From: Gymnogyps californianus
Taxonomy: Eukaryota > Chordata > Aves > Accipitriformes > Cathartidae
Reading direction: 5' to 3'
DNA length: 64,000 nucleotides
Assembly (NCBI RefSeq): GCF_018139145.2
Contig: NC_059474.1
Location: 40,442,344 to 40,506,343, forward strand
The notes beneath the pieces were generated by a model. It saw nothing but the letters and a program-made list of their open reading frames with translations. It was not told the DNA's origin and searched no databases. Of this stretch, positions 23,643 to 36,200 are shown one piece after another; position 1 is the stretch's first letter; each line of letters begins with the position of its first letter. Made by a program: the position numbers and the translations under genes.

Positions 23643-26600
23643 CTTGTTTTAAGTGGCATATGGGGACCTGATTTTCCTGTCTTTACAGTTTATGGCAATT
23701 AATGTAGTCTTACACTGTTAATTATTTTACGATAGCAAGGCTTGTGACCCCACTGCAGCTGCTGCTTGGGTGAGAGCTGTCCTTTGGCTGTTCCTTTCAC
23801 TTGAATCACGGATTTTCTGGCTCCTAAAGCAGGTAATAACAGGGCTATTCAGAATATGTAGTTGGAGGCTCTGTGTCTAGGGGTGTTGTAAAATGCAGTG
23901 GGTGGGTAGAGACTGAGTGTATAATGTTAGGTCATTGTATCAGTTCAATGAAGACCTGCGCTTGCAGCAGCTGGATAGTGAAGTACGTCTGATGGGTCAG
24001 AGACTGCCAGGGCTGTATGGCGTTACACGGAGTGGGAGGGTGGGTAGCTGCTGGAATTGCCAGCGGCTGGCAAATGAGGTAACTAGGTGGATTGGGAGTG
24101 TTTAGTGTAGAAAGGGAGTTGTTAGGACAGGAGGGTCTCCATCATTTATTCTGTGTCTAGGGGATGTGATGTGATATCTACATGATATTTTACTTTTGCT
24201 CTTGGCTATTGAAGCAAGAAGCTGGGAGAAGAAAGCCAGAATCACTTTTCGGCTAGAAGGCGTTTCTGTAGCAGTTACGCTGGATCTGTGCAAAGCTGTG
24301 TCGGGGGCGGCGTTGGCACTGAGATTTTAGCCAGAGAGGAAGCCTTGAGGACTTCAGCATTTTCCCCAGGCAACAACAGAAGAGAGACAGAAAATGCTGT
24401 GTCTGCTTCTAGCTGAAGAGTTCCCATGAACTCTTAGCCCTGTATCACTAGCTACCTTGCAGTGCTGCATCGGATGTGCACATTAGTTTTTATAAAAACA
24501 CTGCTTTGCTTTGAGCAGTAACTCTTAAGTGTAGTCCACTGCTAAAGTTATTCTTTGGTGATACTTGCCAAAAGCTGAGTGCAGCTTGTGCAATCAATCA
24601 TAAAATGTTTCTTTAGTACGAAAGAGTGAATTATCTCATTTTTACTGCCCTCAGTCTTTGGCTTTGGGAAATGCAGCACAGTGTCAGGAAGCATTTGTTA
24701 CTGTTGAAAGTATTTTGCCGCGGTTTCTCATGGAGATAGGAGGCATTGGACTGGGATCTGCTGGGAGTTTTCCCTAAGCTGGTAACTAGGAAGAGAGGCC
24801 AGACTTGTGTAGGGGAGGGGAGGGCTACCGAACAGTGAAAGCAGACAGTAGAGTCTGATTTTTTCCCTTCCAGATGTCGTTTGAGAAGTGGAGAGAAAGC
24901 TGAAGTAGTACTTTCTTCCCTTCTAAAGTGCTCCTGTAGACATTGATGCCAAATGATATTTGGAAAGCTCCACTTCCATGGAGGCAAAAATTCTGAAATC
25001 ATTCTCTCACAATGATTCTCATTTAAGGATGTGTTGAGGAGAAACCTAGGCACCTTTTAGTCACTGGCAGATGCAAAGCAGATGATCTTGGTGGGGGGGG
25101 AAACTGGAAGTTTTGTATGTCCTGCAATCAAGAACAGCAGACCGGGCTGTGCAAATTCTTACGGAATTGCGAAGAATTGGAAATCATGGTGAGCGTTTTG
25201 TAAACCAGCAGATAGTCCTTCTTCACCAGGGCACCATAGGCTTTGCACCTGATGCAGTCAGTTCAGGATAATCCTTCCAATGTCCTATTTTGCAGAGATA
25301 CAGGAGAAGCTGTGCTGTGCCCCAGCTGACATGGACTGGACTCCTGACAGCATTTGTTCCACAGACACAGCAAATCTCCACGGAGCATGTGTGTGTACCA
25401 CAAATTTCATGGACCAAGTCTGAGGGAATTTTTAGGAATGCTTCAAAGAGCACGTATCTGAGATTATGCCTATCCCATTGCCATTTTCAAGTCCCTCCTG
25501 CAAAGCCTAAAAGAGATCCTAAAGTTGCTCAAAGAAAAGCTTGCTAGATTTCCCACCCCTGAGGGCAAATTAATGTATTTTCCTTTAACTTCAGTCTTTG
25601 GAATAGTGGGAGGTTTTTTGGCTGTAACTTTAAAAATTGCAGCCTAGAGGGACACCATGCATAGCCAGTTTCATCCTTAATAATTGATTTTGAAAAATTA
25701 GTAAATAAAAACAGTGTTTTACATTGGAAAATATTGGCATAATGATGGAAATCCCTGCGTCTGAGAGAAGTTGAGTGTAAGGAAGAGGGGAAAAGAGTGG
25801 AAATAGCAAATCAACACAGGTGTGTATCTGTATTACTGGTGTGTAATATCTGTGAAGAATGAGAGATTATGGGTTTGATAAAATACGTATTGTGTGAAGT
25901 ATTAGTAATGTATATGGTTTTATAATATTCTGATATTTTGAACAGCAAATATAGAGATGAATTTGCTGTGTAGGGAACAAGGCAAGATTATAAACAAAGA
26001 TAATCCTCCTGGGAGATAGAAAGGAGAGCCCCTATGTTACTTCTGCATGGCATAGTAGCATGGGCCTAGGGAGCACTTTGAAGATATGACAAATTTGGGA
26101 TTTAATTTTGGGAAAAAAAAACAAAGCTAGAAGAGCCCAGAGGAAGGACCAAGTGCTCAGTAGTGTGGGATATAATGTGCATGAGAAAGGTGGCTGGAAG
26201 TGAAAGGGTTGTGTGTGGTTCACCATCTCTATAAGCTAGCTGAACTATTAGACAATACTGCAGGGATATTATGTATAATCTAGAATAGCAATTTTTACCA
26301 CTTACTGATGCTGAATTTTCTAGGATAAAGTTTTCACCTTTAAGTTTGTGTGGTATCAGTGATCTCAGGCAAGCATAAGAAACATTTGCATTCCCCCCCA
26401 CCCCCTGACAATGAGTTTTAAAAAAAAAAACCTATGGATGTCGGCAAGCCACATCAGGTTTGGAAACATCAGTTTCAAGACGTGAAGTGATACCCACTCT
26501 TAGGTGTTAATCAGAAAGGTATTTCTGCTGGAGGCAGATAGTGGAGAAATAGTCCCAGAATTTTGGTAATATCAAATTGCTGCAGTATGGATTCTTATAG

Positions 26601-27587
26601 CCAGGCAACTAATACACATATATAAAATATTAGGAGTAAACATATAAATAAACCCTCAGTGGTTTAAAAAATAGCATGTTCTACAGATACTGCAGAAGGC
26701 TGCAGCTATTTTTTGCTCTCTGCATGGCTCCTCAGATAATTCCATTTGGTAACTGGTGACACATGCCTTTAAAAAAAAATTGTTGACTTTCATTTAAAGT
26801 GACAGGGTAATATTGCTAAGAAACTAAAGAATGTAGGTAAATATATATTAAATACGTATTTTTGCATTTGGTAATATGCCATTATGTATATTTAGTTCTC
26901 TTGATAGTTGCCAGTCTCTTCAAGCAAATTATTTATGTTGGAATAATCTATTTGCAGAGAATGAAAAGAAGAGAAGGAAACTGGGAAACGAAGGGGGGGG
27001 AAGCTTTTTGAGCATGCCTGTGATAATATATTTGTGAAGGGGCAGAACAGCATGGGAAACCTGTAACTAACCTGCATGTAGTGAATTTTTAAATATAAAT
27101 CCATGATCTAACTGTCTTGTAGAGATCACTGGGTTTTTTTAATGATTTGCTCCTATGATGGCCATCTGTACAAATATATTCTAAATTAACCATTACATTC
27201 TTATAACTTGGAAGAACGTTTTTATGTTTTGATTCTGTCCAGTTCTAGCCAAGAATGCAATATGCAAAAAGATACTTAATTCCCATTACTCATAGAGCAA
27301 TATTGCCTTAGGTTTGTGAACGTAGTTAGAAAAATAAATACACAAATATTGAATGCAGATTATTATGGTAGAAATTTCTCCTTTAAAGCAACAAATACAT
27401 TGGAGGATTAAAACATATCACAGCTAACTCTGTTTATAGTGTTCTGGCCTTTCAAACGGACTAAGATTTTGTTCCAGACATCTTTGTAGTTCAGTCTCTG
27501 GGATTTAATCTCTGTAATGTGTTACACTCGCTATTGTCCCAGTGAATTTGTTGACAGACAGTAATTGGGTCACTGCATTGAAATGCC

Positions 27588-27777
27588 CGATGTAAGCCCC
27601 GAGTTCTCCCTGCTCGTTGGCAAGGCAACCACAGTGGTCCAGGAAACATGCGCAGAGCGGGCTGCCGGCCTGCCGCTCCCAAATGGTGTCACGGGAGGGC
27701 AGGCAGGAAAAACCGCCTGGGTGCTGAAACAGGCAGCGGGTCCCTCCCCGTTTTTTTCATGTGTGCATTGTCTTTCG
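27588..27777. promoter_or_regulatory. Small CpG-rich patch with X-box-like and NRF1-like motifs; candidate regulatory element
   Basis: By hand count, about 12 CpG dinucleotides fall within 190 bp, in a G+C-rich stretch inside AT-rich intron. Outside the LTR it is the densest CpG cluster I noticed. It contains GTTGGCAAGGCAAC (27616-27629), close to the inverted-repeat RFX X-box, and CATGCGCA (27648-27655), half of an NRF1-type site. It is too small for a classical CpG island. It could be an intragenic promoter for a shorter GPM6A transcript, an enhancer, or a neutral GC-rich patch. No exon with a convincing donor was identified beside it. Function is inference. Confidence 0.35.
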
Positions 27778-28073
27778 GTGGTGGGAGGGGTAGAAATGCA
27801 AACTTACAAATAAAATGAAGCAATGCACAGCAATTGACGCTATATGTTATGGCTTTGTTCTTAAGTCTTTGGATACTATTTTAGCTTGGTGGGATTGAAT
27901 ACATTATACATCAGTTGGATCTAGTTGTTCTAATGTATGACAGAAGAAAGATAAATATTTCATAACTGCTTTAAATCTTGCTCTGATTTGCCATTCTCTT
28001 CCCCCCCTCTTCCACAACTCCTTATAGAGAAGCAACTGATAAAGTGCTGTATTCCATGATTCTATAAATAAGC

Positions 28074-28097
28074 AGAATTCCACATGTGTGGAATTCT
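28074..28097. repeat. Perfect 11-bp inverted repeat with 2-bp centre
   Basis: AGAATTCCACA and its exact complement flank a TG centre, forming a 24-bp palindrome-like site with an EcoRI-type GAATTC in each arm. Confidence 0.9.
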
Positions 28098-28640
28098 TAT
28101 GTAGGATACTAGTTGACACTCTTCATTGACTGGTTTTTTGTTTGGGGTATTTTTTGGTCGCACAAAAAGGGGGATAAAATCCATAGACTGTCAGTTTCAT
28201 TGTTCATCATATATTCTTAATTTTTCTGTTGCCTTGGGTCATTTAAAATGAGCAGTTTGGAGATAGTTTCATCTAGAAGCATATCAAATGCTGATGAGGA
28301 AGAAAGAGAACTTTGTTTTTTTCCAAGCTAAACAAACTCTACAAATACTTCTGCTTTTTGTTCAGTCTGATTTAGATTGTGACAAATCACACAATGATGG
28401 AAGAAAAAAGTTAATATCTCTTGTGCAATGACTGAGTTTCTCAAGATTCTTTTATTTCATTTCCAGAGGTCTCATTTTAATGGACTTTTTTTTTTTTCAT
28501 AGATTAAATCACCTCCTCATTGGCTTAAAAATCTTTTGCAAACCTGGAGTTTCTAAGTGATGAGAAAATAAGTAACTGAAACTAAATTAGTCTTCATATT
28601 TTAAACTTTTTTAGTGTGGATGAAGGTGTTAGAATAGCAT

Positions 28641-28770
28641 AGGATACTATTCTGTACTATAGCATGGTAATAGTAATTAGTGCTAGTAATATAGTAATAG
28701 CAATATTAGTAATATCACTAATAATAAGAAATAGTAATTATAGTATGATATAGTAATACTACAGTATATT
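28641..28770. repeat. Degenerate TAGTAA/TAATAG-rich repeat
   Basis: About 130 bases dominated by variants of TAGTAAT, ATAGTAAT and ACTAT, including inverted copies. It looks like a decayed AT-rich microsatellite. Confidence 0.8.
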
Positions 28771-31700
28771 CTCAAGAAGGCATGATGTAGATGCATCCTC
28801 TGTAGATATCTTGAAAATGTCATTTACTTCAATATATGCAGATGTTGGAATGGTATTTCAAAATAAAGCTGAAGTTAGTCATACAACTGGGATTAAAGTC
28901 TTATCTTCAGTGTTTATAGTGGCATAGTCTTGCTATCCTTACAGACAGCAGCTAAAACTCCAGTTAAGTAAAAACCACCTGTGCAAAGCCAGCTTTATTT
29001 ACAGTCCCCACAAAATGGACTCTACATGTCTGCATAATTAATAACAATGAAACTTAAAAGCAAGTGGAGCTATGTATGATTTTTACTCAAGTGAAATAAA
29101 CTTGGAGTTCGTGTCTACACAAAAATTTCAAACAAGGAAAGAGAAAATCCTTTGTGTCTTACTGAAGAGGAATTCTCCTCTGTCCCCTCAACATATATGT
29201 GTGGGGAAAAAAGTCGTGACTTCAAACATATAATTGATAAAATGCTTCTGTTTCCATTCCATGAAACTACAGATTTGTCATTATTGTCAGAATCTCTTGA
29301 TCCAATTTTGTTCTTGATTTAAACAGGTAGAAATTTAAGGGAAATGCTTTTATACTGCGTACTGCAGATGCTTGTGGAGAGATAAGTTAGGAAACTTCAT
29401 TTGCAAGTAAAGAAGATGGCAATTAACAGAGCTGTTCATGGCTGGTTTAGTAGCTTTTCTCAAATGGGTAGAAGTTTCCAAACTTCCACAAAGGTAGTAT
29501 AAATTGCTAGCACTTTCTATTTATTTGCTTGAATTCAATAATTATTAGCATTTATATTGTTACTGTAAGTTAAATGTTTTGATTTAGCCAGAAAAATCCG
29601 GACTAGAAGGAACTGCCGTTTTATCTTGATCTTTACTATAGGATACTTTAAACCAGGCATCCAACATTCAAAAGACGTCAGCGATAATTAAATTCATACC
29701 AGTTTCTGAAAAGTAGTCCATGCACAGAGGAAACTTGAATTTGAACATCCACAAGTTCATAATATTAACTGTTGATCTAATTAACTGATTTCTACAGCTG
29801 ACGCTGAAGCATGAATGTTACCGCTAAAATATTTTGCAAGAGAAGGGCTGTGAAGGGAAAAGGAAGAAATTTTATAATTGCATAGAGATTAAAATCTTTC
29901 CCCTAACCAAGTCAAGGCATCAATGAAAGTCTTGCATCTGGAGGAGACTAAGCTTTGTTAGTGACACTGCTCCATGGACTATGTGTTTGTTTGCTTCAGT
30001 CAAGTAGCTGATGACTGGAAGAGCAATGATTAGAATGTTATCTTGATGGACGTTGGTAAAACCATCTATTTTTGTAAAATAAAAGCATTTTACAGAGCTG
30101 AGGGGCATATCATGTTCTGTAGCTATGAAGTTTTTTAAAAAAGAAATTTATTCCCACAGTTTTCTCATGGCAGCAGCCATAGAGCTGGTTACAGTAGCAG
30201 CAGCCAGCTCTGTTCTGCCATTCATGCAAGCATAGGGAGCCAGGCTACCTGTATCTTTCACATAGGTTTCAGCTATTCCAAAAAACTAGAACACCAATGT
30301 CATAATGCTGCACATCTGTGCCTGATATAGCATGTAACTCTTGTCACCTTCACAACTCGTATGCTTCCCATCCTCATCAGCTGATCAATAGCAATTACTT
30401 CTGCTGAAGAGTAAACTCACATTGCATGGTAAACACTTCACACTTCATGTTTTGGGCCTGCAGATGTTTCAGAGGTAGCAGAAAAAATACAGTTTGGAAA
30501 CCCTGTTATATATAAACAAAAACTCAAAGTACTTGGGGATCTCAGAAGGGTTTTAAAGATATTCCTAAGTATATGCACTTACAAACAATGATACACTGGA
30601 CGAATAAGAAGTAGGTAAGCTCCAATTCAAAATAGCTGAAAATGGAAGGTGGGCAAGTTAATTATAAAAATGATTAAATTTTAAAACGGAGGCTAGGTGA
30701 ACACTGAGTCACGATCTGGTGCAATGCCACATTATGCTCTGTATATATTTTAGGCAAAAGGGGAAAAAATGTGGAGCTAACAAGTCTTGGTCCTCCCGAT
30801 ATTCTTTGTGTGTTATCTTTCTCTTCTCTCCTTTTCTTACAAACCATCCTTGTCTGACTTGATTCTTGCCTTGCATAGTTTAACTAAACCAACCTTTGAA
30901 TAGAAGAATTAAAAAATCAGTAGATTATTGTACTACTAATAATAAAAAAGACTTAGGGAGAAGGACAGGAGGTTTTGATTTTTTTTTTTAAAAAAAGTCA
31001 TTACAGTTTCTGAAGTAGTTAAATTAGCTGTTTTAACCTTTCACCTTTGTTGCTTAATTATTACCTAGGCAATTAAAGTATGTTTTTAATAAGAAAGAAA
31101 AGTAGAACCAACCATACATAAGCATTTTTAAAGGCCAGCATACATATATTAGCTAGTCTATTTGTTGTTCTCGGTCAAAAAAGCAGAGAAAATTTTCCTT
31201 TTCATTCATTTTGGGTTTGAGTTTGGAGAAACTCCATGGCTTTTGAAAGCATTACTTGTTCCTTGAATAAATGGGAAGTAATCTTGTGTAAAAACTTTTT
31301 CAGCTTTTCACTGCTATTTTTATAAAAGGATTGTCTCTTTATAAGGAAGTTTTCTTTTCAGTTTCTTGTAGTCTTTTTCTTTAATACTTTCTTGCTGTTT
31401 GTTTGTCTTCTGAGCAAAAGAGCTAGACATACTGCTGTTCAGTTTGACCCAAGTAGCCCTGTGATTGTAACTCTTTTGTCCTTGTGGCTAAGGACTCAGT
31501 GCTGCTTTTACAGAAATTAATGATAAAACTGCACAGACTTCGCTGCTGTATAGTCAGATCTTAAATTATCCGCATCTGCAGTGCTTTAAATTTCTTCAGG
31601 TCCAGGAAGAAATACATCATATTTCATTGGAACATGTTAAAGAATGTGAGGGGACAGAGCTGCAAAAAAACCAGGGACAGTAAATAAAATCTGCCACAAC

Positions 31701-33184
31701 TCCAGTCATTCGCAGGAGGGACTCAGATTTCTAGAGGCTGTGCTTAAGGGGTTTATTTTCAAGGGGATGCACAAGACAGTGGAGGACATATGGCACAGTC
31801 TTAAATCTCACAGCTTCCCCTGCTTGTTTTATTTCCTGTTTGTAGCACTGTAATTTTCAATACGTGTTGCATATTTTCCAAAATGAACTTTTGATTGTCA
31901 GAAGACTTGGGAATTTGATTTTGTTCACCTACAGGGATGTCCTTTCCACCTTTAGACAGCGTATTTGGAGATAGCTAGTACCTGTAGCAAGGCGTATCTT
32001 GAATACTCACTGGATATCTGTTTTAACAGATGGACTGCAGTGAGTATACATGAAGCTGGCACCAGCTCCCAATCAGCAAAGTGTGTCAGGGATAAGGATA
32101 TCTTTAACAGGTTAAGGAAAAATAACTTTCTCCTGCACCAAAAATGCCCAGGTCCCCCAAACCAAATAAGCCTAAAAATCCTACCACTGATTTTTGACAA
32201 GTGATTTCCTGCATGATTAAATAAAACAACATATTAGTTTTTCAGAAAGAGCAGAAATGCGTTTTCATATTGAAATTATTTTGATTAAATGTTTTACCTA
32301 TAAATCAAGATGAAATGTGCGCCTTTTTCTTGGCCCGGCTGTCATGTCTTTTGAATAGCCCACTAGAAGTGAAAGGTAAAACAGAGATATTTAAAGTATG
32401 TGTGGAGATGTGGGGAAGATATTTCTTTTGCCTGAGATCTGGCAAGGCGGGACTTCTTACAGAGTCTTTTCCAATTATATTTTGTTTGATTAGTGGTTTT
32501 GGAAGTGCCAGATATGACTTCCACTGCATTCTTGGGGAAATAGCACATAGCCTAATGGATTGAAACATCACAGAGACTATTTACATTTTTCTGTATTTTA
32601 AGATCTTGCAGAGTTAATGGAATGTCACTAAAGCATCTCTCTCCACATTTTCTATTTGCATAGTAGACAGTGTTATTGTAACATATCCTGCTGTTGTCTT
32701 TTATTTTAAAGTTTCTTTGGAAACTCAAAGATATCTCCCCTCCTCCCCCATTTATCTTCTGAAGTGGGACAGAATAAAAGCTGAAGCCGAAAAATATGAA
32801 GGGAACAGGAGAAAAAGCAGTTCTTCTTATTGTGATATCTTTCTGCAGTAGAAATGTTGGGATCTGACCATAATTTTGTCAGAGTTCATAAGCAGAAGAA
32901 AATATGAATGCCTTTACTCTATTTCAACATGTATGCAACCTTAAGCCACAGGTATGTTAGCTGTACATTTTGACATTTTCTGCCACAAGATATTCAACAA
33001 TCCTCCTCAGCAGTTTGCATCAAGTGTTTACATCATGAGCTTCCAAAGAGGCTTATTTTAAAGCATATCTATGTTTTAAAATAAATACAAGCTAGCTCTA
33101 CTCCTCGCAAAAGCAAGTGTGGGAATACAAACTATCTATGACCAACAAGAAGATCTAAAAGCTTCTCATCATGCTGTTTGGTTT

Positions 33185-33249
33185 TGGGGGGGGTGTTGTG
33201 GTTTGGGGTTTTGTTTTTTTTCTTTTTCTTTCCCTTCCCCCCTCCCCCA
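33185..33249. repeat. G/T-rich then pyrimidine-rich low-complexity tract
   Basis: A G8 run and T/G-rich bases are followed by a T/C-rich segment ending in C-runs. Its composition mirrors the A/C-rich tracts elsewhere in the window, on the opposite strand. Confidence 0.85.
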
Positions 33250-36200
33250 AAGATTCCTAGGTGCTTGTCCCCAGAGAGCCTCCCACAACTCAGCTTTGGA
33301 TTTGAACTGGCAGGGAGGCTTCCTGAAGTCTGTGGCAGTAGTTCCATGTAGGCTGCGATGGACAATAGCACTATATTTTCAGGTTCCCAGCCTGAATCTC
33401 TTGCAGTTGTGCATATAAAAGGAATGGAAGACTTAGGACCCATCCAAAAGGAAATTAGAGTTTAGGTATGTGCATTTTAATCTGATCCTCACTAAACCTC
33501 ATGAGGTTTTGCCTAATCCTGGTGGCTTCTAAAATGTGTATGTACCAAAATATCTAGGTTGCATTAGAGACATCCTGGAAGTAGAGCTGCCAGTAACTGG
33601 CTTAGTGGGTTTCACATCTTTGTGCAGTTCATCTATGTGCAGAGTGTTGCTTCGCCTGTGTTCACTTACAGGTTTCATCTTGTGAAGTGTGATCTGAAAA
33701 TGCATCAGAGATGGAGAGTGCTAAGTTAATGGTTACAGCATATGCTTGGGATCAATTCCCTTCTCACCCAAGTTTCCCATGCCTCTGAGCATATTCTAAC
33801 AATCAAGCTGTAGGTCAGGTTGAAATGGGGGCCATTCCATCTCTGCTGAAACTGTTGGATTTTTCTGAAGATAATTATGGATTCAGCAGAATAGCGAGAG
33901 GAAGAAAAAAAAAAGGAACAGTACAGAGAGCATGATGATGAAGCCTAGTGTTTGCATGCGTATTTTAAATAAGCTGTCACTAAATAAATTATTGAAGTAA
34001 GAATTTGAAAGTTTGCTTATTATGCTGGGCTATCACAGTTTCCTTTCTGACACATGTAATTCTTGTCCTTGCCCTGGGTAGGGAAACTGTGCATCTTACA
34101 AAGAATTTTGTATGCTGCAAAAGTGATACGCTACGAAGATCATTTTGGACTTGTACCTTAGTGTATGTAAGTCTAGATACCCAAACGAAAAAACCTTTCA
34201 ATCTTAACATAGGAATAGTAACCACTATGTATCATAATAAAGGTGTCCTGAATTTTTTTTTTTGCAAATGCAATATAATGAATGCAAAGTGCTCTAAAAG
34301 TACAGCTGATACTCTCAGATGCTTCTGTGGTTGTTGGTCCTTTAAAATCTTCAAAGAGTGTTTCAGTTTAGCGCACACACTTGTTTTCAGTCTTTTCTGT
34401 AGCATTAGGATACATGGGACACTGAATTCAAGATCTTAATGGGTACATTTTGCATATATTATTAAAGCACTTACAATCTATTAGGTTCTAGCCAAACATA
34501 TGAAAAAAAAAAAAAAGCCTCTTGCCTGAACAGCTTAAATCTTAAATGTTATTGTAAATGAAATATGAAAGGTGAAGATAAAGTATGTAGCTGACACTTT
34601 CCCATGCAAATATTGGGCATTTTAAAATTTTATATATTTTTTTCTTTTGAGATATTTGAAAGAAAAATAAAAGTAGTACTTCATAGTAGTTAATGGAAGA
34701 TATTTTAGGATGAATGTGCTGGGAGGAAAACAAAGCTCATAAAATGAGTGAGACATAGCAAATGAAACAGTGAAAAGCTTTGTTCTGATTTCTTCCATGT
34801 TGAAGTTGTTTTATTTATATCTCATTAGTAAATGGAGTATTCATAAAAAGGCTTGAATAATTCCATGAAATGTGATAAAGTAACAAAGTTCTGTAAAGTT
34901 TAAATTGTTCTTGTCTATTCTGTCACTGTCTAGCTAGTTTTTGATGTAAGTGCATTCCAAATCACTTTGTGATAGTTTTCCAGTGACTGGTATTAAATAG
35001 GATGGGGACACTAGGAGAAAATGGCTTAGTTAACACCCATAATAACTCATGCTGAGCTTACAAAAGAAGGAAACCATCATGGAAGAGGGGGAATATCTTA
35101 AATGTCTTTTTTGTATTATTAAAACTATACTTATTAGTTTTCTGATAGAATAGATATTTGCCTGTTTCCTTCTAGTATAGTCCTCATCACCTGGGTTCAT
35201 ACTACTGTTTATGACTTTCCTGTGGTCAGAATTCATCTTCTGCCTGACTGGAGTACTTCAGCTACACTGATCCAAATAAATCATTATTCGACCCACTAAT
35301 TTTTAAAATATACCCACATTTTACTGACAGTGTCCAGAAAATATGAAGAAGTACTTTAAGTTAATTAAACTGAAGAGTCTTATTTTGCCATTAAAAAAAG
35401 ATGTGATTAAGATGGCACAAAGCAAATTTTTCCAAGTGTAGAATGACTTATTTAACGTGTTGAAGGCAAATATCTTAGCCTAACCCAGGAGGAACAATAT
35501 TAAATCATACTAGTGATGAGTTCTCAGTCTGCCTAACATTTAATTGTCTAATGTGAATTGTAAATACATAGTATATGCTTGAATGGGATTGTGTCCCTTG
35601 TGTGGCTGCTGGGCTGTATGGCCAGAAACTGAATTTCCAAACAAGCTGTGCAAAAGCAGTGTCTCATATGAAGCTGCATAATTGACAATAGTTGTAACTG
35701 ACCTGTATTTCCGGATTTGTTATTTAACTTTTATTGTTATTAGTAATTGCATCTCTCTTTTATGCAATTCTTCATTGATCTATGCTTCTCTTTGTTCTAG
35801 CATTATCTGATTTTGCTGATGTGAGCATGATACAAGAAGCAGTTGGCTGCAGTGGACTTTGTCTGGTAGTTGGAAATAAAGGCTGGGTGTCCTCTGTTAT
35901 TTCTTATTTGCATCTTTGTAATCTTCACAAATTTTCAAACTGTTTTGGTTTTGCATCATTAATCATTTTTATAGCGTTTATAGTACAGCTTTAACATAGA
36001 AAATTACATTATAGAAATTTTGTGGTAATAAAAAGAAGAATTTAAATCACCTTTTACCCCTTCAAAAAAATGGTATGAATATAAACATATATATATGTAT
36101 CTCCTTGGTTTGCTTTGCTTCTTGTTTGTATTGTATGATGCTGTTATTAGAAGGTTCTCTATGTAAATAGAATAGGGCTCAATAAAGTCTGCTGGAAAGT

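Noticed and set aside
24631..25053. 140-codon minus-strand frame
   Set aside because: No recognisable motif or homologue. The slightly higher G+C lowers stop frequency enough to explain it. Kept only as part of a low-interest composition finding.
26992..27000. G9 run as a quadruplex site
   Set aside because: A single G-run without three further tracts nearby does not make a G4 motif.
28051..28066. CR1 terminus suggested by CCATGATTCTATAAAT
   Set aside because: No conserved CR1 sequence precedes it; likely chance.
32305..32571. Three overlapping frames of 61-88 codons on both strands
   Set aside because: Mutually exclusive frames with ordinary composition and no splice or homology support.
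33007..33031. Possible GPM6A exon 2 start because of the words GCATCAAGTG
   Set aside because: The flanking bases do not encode GCFECCIKCLGG or a transmembrane segment in any frame.
34005..34439. 144-codon plus-strand frame
   Set aside because: Low-complexity, F/C/L/K-rich translation of AT-rich intron with an overlapping antisense frame. No domain, no exon context and no protein I recognise.
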